From Prorocentrum cordatum (Eukaryota; Sar; Dinophyceae; Prorocentrales; Prorocentraceae): 64,000 nt of DNA. The DNA lies in NCBI GenBank assembly GCA_963575745.1, contig CAUYUJ010017886.1:157367-221366 (forward strand), in the 5' to 3' direction. The notes beneath the pieces were generated by a model. That model did no database searches, had not been told where the DNA came from, and worked only from the letters and a program-made list of their open reading frames with translations. The position numbers were made by a program, and so were the translations under genes. Every line of letters begins with the position of its first letter. Within the stretch, counting starts at the first letter, position 1. Shown here piece after piece: positions 61,206-64,000 of this stretch.

Positions 61206-63544
61206 ACTTACCCCAAAACGCCTTCCTTCACATGCTGCGAGCCTCACAACGCAGAGCCTTTCTGAGAAAAATCAAGCCACGGCGTCATGACCTTGGACAC
61301 CTGGCCTCTGTCAGACAGGGCCTCGACCTCTTCGCCAGCACGTGGCTTGCCCGAACGAAAGGAGCAGCCAAATGCAATGCCTGGCAGCTGGCGCTCCTCC
61401 TGAACTACCTGTCGGGCGGGGACCACACCCAACAGCGACGATCCCGATCAAACACGTCTGCTGACCCAGCCCCATCTGCCGATACTGCGACGAGGAAGAG
61501 GAAACTCAGGAGCACACTGTTCGCGACTGCAAGTGCTGGGCCCGAGAAAGAGTCCCTCTCACCACCCTCATCAGCGACGAGCAGTGGGCCCGTCTTCCGC
61601 CGCACACAAGACACTGCGGGCTCTTCGATGAAGACCCAGCCCTCCTCGACCTGCAGGCCGACCTCGCGAGGGACCCGCTATCTCAGCCCATACCGCGGCC
61701 CCCACCTGAGGGAGATCCTGCGGCTTCAGCCCAGGACTCCTACACCACCTACCTTGACCACGACACTGGTTGGACATGGGTCTACGCTGCCACGGACGGT
61801 GCATGCACCAACCAAGCCATCACATTGCTTGCACGAGCGGGCTACGGCGTCTACTACGGCATCGACCACCGCATGAACTACAGTGCACGCGTTCACGGCA
61901 TTACGCAGAACGCACAGCTTGCGGAGACCCTCGCCATTGTCCACCTCACGGCATGTGCTGAACGGCCCGTACACGTGTTCGTGGACAACCAGGCGGTGGT
62001 TGATGGTTTCCAAAGGATCATCGACGGACACTCACCACCGCAGGGCACGCACGTGGAGCTCTGGGAAAAGATCCACCGATGCGCCATGGCCAAGCCCAAC
62101 ATGTTCCGCGTCGAGAAAGTCGCTAGCCACCAGGGCGACATGGGCATCGACCTCGGGCTCATCGGGCCCATCGCGGAGGAGTTCAATCGTCAGGCTGACG
62201 CCCTCGCCACAACGGCGGCACGTACTCATAACCTCCCAGACGACATTGTCGAAGCTGCCAAAACACGACATCGCCAAGCGACCGTGCTTCATGGAGTCGC
62301 TGTCGCCATCTACGAGCGTAGACACCGTACTCTCCCCCTCCCACACCGCAGGGCAGGGTTCACAGCTGCGGAACTCAACAAAATGGAACCAAACCCCCTG
62401 CTGTCTGACCAGGCACCACCCGCGGCTGGACCAGACATCCCACAGAACCCGGACGAGCTCTGGGCCGAGGCCCAACGGGCGATATTCGACGAACAGGAGG
62501 ACGACCCGTTCGGCTTTGGTGGGGGCCTTGACTTCCTGGGCGACGGGCCAACCAGCGCCAACCCTGCCCCGTCGGGCACCCGCACGGCGCCCTCGACTCC
62601 GACACTGAGAGCGGCAGCGCACCCACATGACAACGCCGCTCACTTTCAAGACGCTGACGAACAGGAGGATGACCTGTTCAGCCTCGGTGGGGGATCGGAC
62701 GCTTTAGACGACGGACCAGCCAGCGAAAACCCCGCCCCGTCGGGCAACCTCTCGATCCCTACTGCGACTCCGTCCCCGAGAACGACATCGCCCACATACG
62801 ATGATATCGGCCACCGCCGAGACGCCGACCACGACCTGGGTGACCCCCGCGGACTGAGTGGCATTGAGGACGCACCGCTGATACCACACGCTGCCGACCA
62901 TGCCGCCCTACCGAGACGCCAACCTTCTACGCGACCGACCTCAGAGCCCTTGCACGGCATCATGATTGGTCCCACCGCGCAAACCACTCCGCCCCCCCCA
63001 CCGCCGGCAGCCCGCGGGGGCGGCTTCAGCCCCCCCGCAGGGCACTAAACCAGACAGGCCCTCGTGCCCCGTCCACGCTTCCATCGTTGCTGAGCGAGAG
63101 GAAGCGGCTCTCCCGACCTCGCGGGGCGTGGCCCTAGCGGCTCCAGCCATGGGGTCGCTTGTGCCCCTCCAGTCACCCTTCGAGGGGGACGGACGACAGC
63201 GTACAGGGTGCCGCACTACGCTAGTCCACCATTTGGACAGGCGTACCGAGGACCTCGCCTCTGTCTCGAGGCTCTCGGCTGCTGGCACTGAGCAGCCACC
63301 CCTCACCGACCGCGAAACCGAGCTGTCACAGGCTATGGCTGCCCTCCAGCAGAGGTGCTTAGCTCTCGCCGCGGACCTCGCCGCCGCCCAAGCTCGTCAA
63401 GGCCCTCTTCTCCAGCGCCTCCACAGCGCTGGGCGAGCCTTTGCCGAGCTGCTCACGGCCTCGCCCGATGGTGCCGTGCCGTCACTCACAATCCAAGCTA
63501 TGCTGTCATCGTTCCGCGGCGCTCCACCTGGTGCCCCGCGCTAA
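61206..63544 (+). CDS. LINE ORF3 part 3: zinc knuckle, RNase H and C-terminal coiled coil
   Basis: After breaks at about 61200 and 61465, the frame gives CRYCDEEEETQEHTVRDC (CxxC..HxxxxC), then RNase H with VYAATDGAC (D), QLAETLAIVH (E), VFVDNQAVV (D) and NRQADALATT (D), all intact. A Pro/Asp-rich part holds a 56-residue tandem duplication (EQEDDPFGFGGG at 62491, EQEDDLFSLGGG at 62659). The stop at 63048 follows a run of seven C (63030-63036); with six C the frame continues to 63544 through a coiled coil (ETELSQAMAALQQRCLALAA). I favour the longer reading. Confidence 0.8.
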
Positions 63545-63910
63545 TCTCCTCCTTTCTGCCTGCCCGTGTGTACGCGTGGCTCCGCGTCCACGGTGTCAGG
63601 GCGTGGGGGCGGGGGGTGCCCCGTCACTGCGCGCCGCCTAGCGGCCAAGCGCCCAACTGGCGGTCTGCCAAGCCGCCTAGCCACGTGTCAGCACGTCGCC
63701 TTTCTTGTTGGGGCCTATTTCCTCACGCGGTCTGACAGGTGAGATCATCATCGTCTGTCCGCCGTCTGTAGCGTCTGTCGCACTGCGCCGGGGGAGGGTT
63801 TTTTGTGTTGCCCGCCCTCGTATCTAAAGGCTGCACCGCCGCAAATAGTGCATGCGAGTTGTCGCGCCGCAGTGCGCCTCGCGGACGGACCCTGGTCCGC
63901 CTACTTGTCC

Positions 63911-63915
<5 letters not shown>
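63545..63915 (+). other. LINE 3' UTR
   Basis: Follows the TAA at 63542. Contains a G/T-rich stretch and a stem CGGACGGACC/GGTCCG just before the (TC)n, a possible recognition hairpin for the reverse transcriptase. No polyadenylation-type tail. Confidence 0.6.

Positions 63916-63990
<75 letters not shown>
63916..63990. repeat. (TC)n microsatellite at the LINE 3' end
   Basis: Pure TC for about 75 bp, reaching the window end. The same repeat and polarity bounds the 5' side. Confidence 0.9.
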
Positions 63991-63994
<4 letters not shown>

Positions 63995-64000
63995 TCCTCT

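Larger units (their letters stand above)
47817..63915 (+). mobile_element. Full-length LINE (non-LTR retrotransposon), about 16 kb
   Basis: Runs from the (CT)n tract at 47816 to the (TC)n tract at 63916. Order: 153-nt 5' UTR, ORF1 (gag-like), ORF2 (about 2,300 residues), ORF3 (APE endonuclease, RT, zinc knuckle, RNase H, C-terminal coiled coil), 370-nt 3' UTR. There is no poly(A). The domain order APE-RT-RNase H is that of the I/Tad-like groups of LINEs. 16 kb is unusually long; most LINEs are 4-8 kb. Frame breaks are confined to single-base changes. Confidence 0.9.

Noticed and set aside
61145-61876. 243-codon frame over the start of the RNase H region
   Set aside because: Only its first third belongs to the LINE protein; the rest is out of frame with the zinc knuckle and RNase H, which lie in another frame.

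Overview
The window looks like nuclear DNA of a dinoflagellate. Three things point there. (1) Two copies of a sequence matching 19 of the 22 bases of the dinoflagellate spliced leader, each followed directly by a degraded second leader, lie on the minus strand near 46.7 and 46.9 kb. (2) Almost every exon-like block lies on one strand and is separated by short repetitive introns. (3) Non-LTR retrotransposons and very long simple repeats are abundant. The GC-rich character would suit a free-living thecate species, but the species cannot be fixed from sequence alone. No rRNA, tRNA or CRISPR array was recognised.

Region 1-24.5 kb and 31-41.7 kb: a minus-strand landscape of small GC-rich, Ala/Glu/Arg-rich exon-like blocks. 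They are separated by about 110-230 bp palindromic elements that recur across the window (families A-E and Q here), long (GGA)n/(GAT)n/(TCTG)n/(CATA)n tracts and tandem arrays. Several element families place GT at one end and AG at the other on the minus strand, so they behave like introners (transposons that create introns). I could not join the blocks into complete genes; they may belong to one very long gene or to a unidirectional cluster.

Region 24.5-30.8 kb: a visibly less GC-rich island. It holds a two-exon coiled-coil gene, a probable spliced gene for an acidic membrane protein, two tandem arrays, three small perfect palindromes and a 660-bp giant palindrome. The palindrome shares a 15-base core with the arrays at 5.7-8.4 kb.

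Region 35.3-36.7 kb: the 3' end of a minus-strand LINE (zinc finger plus RNase H), cut by a 100-base assembly gap.

Region 42.9-44.9 kb: an intronless minus-strand gene for an OB-fold protein resembling the large subunit of replication protein A, with one frame break at a G run.

Region 47.8-63.9 kb: a nearly complete 16-kb LINE on the plus strand, bounded on both sides by (CT)n. It encodes a gag-like ORF1, a very large ORF2 of about 2,300 residues (possible ADP-ribosyltransferase-like segment, Cys-rich domain, membrane segments), and an ORF3 with APE endonuclease, reverse transcriptase, zinc knuckle and RNase H. ORF1 and ORF2 overlap as ATGA. A small stem-loop motif recurs through all three ORFs in two reading frames. 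Nearly all frame breaks are single-base changes in short base runs, so the element may be intact with consensus errors.
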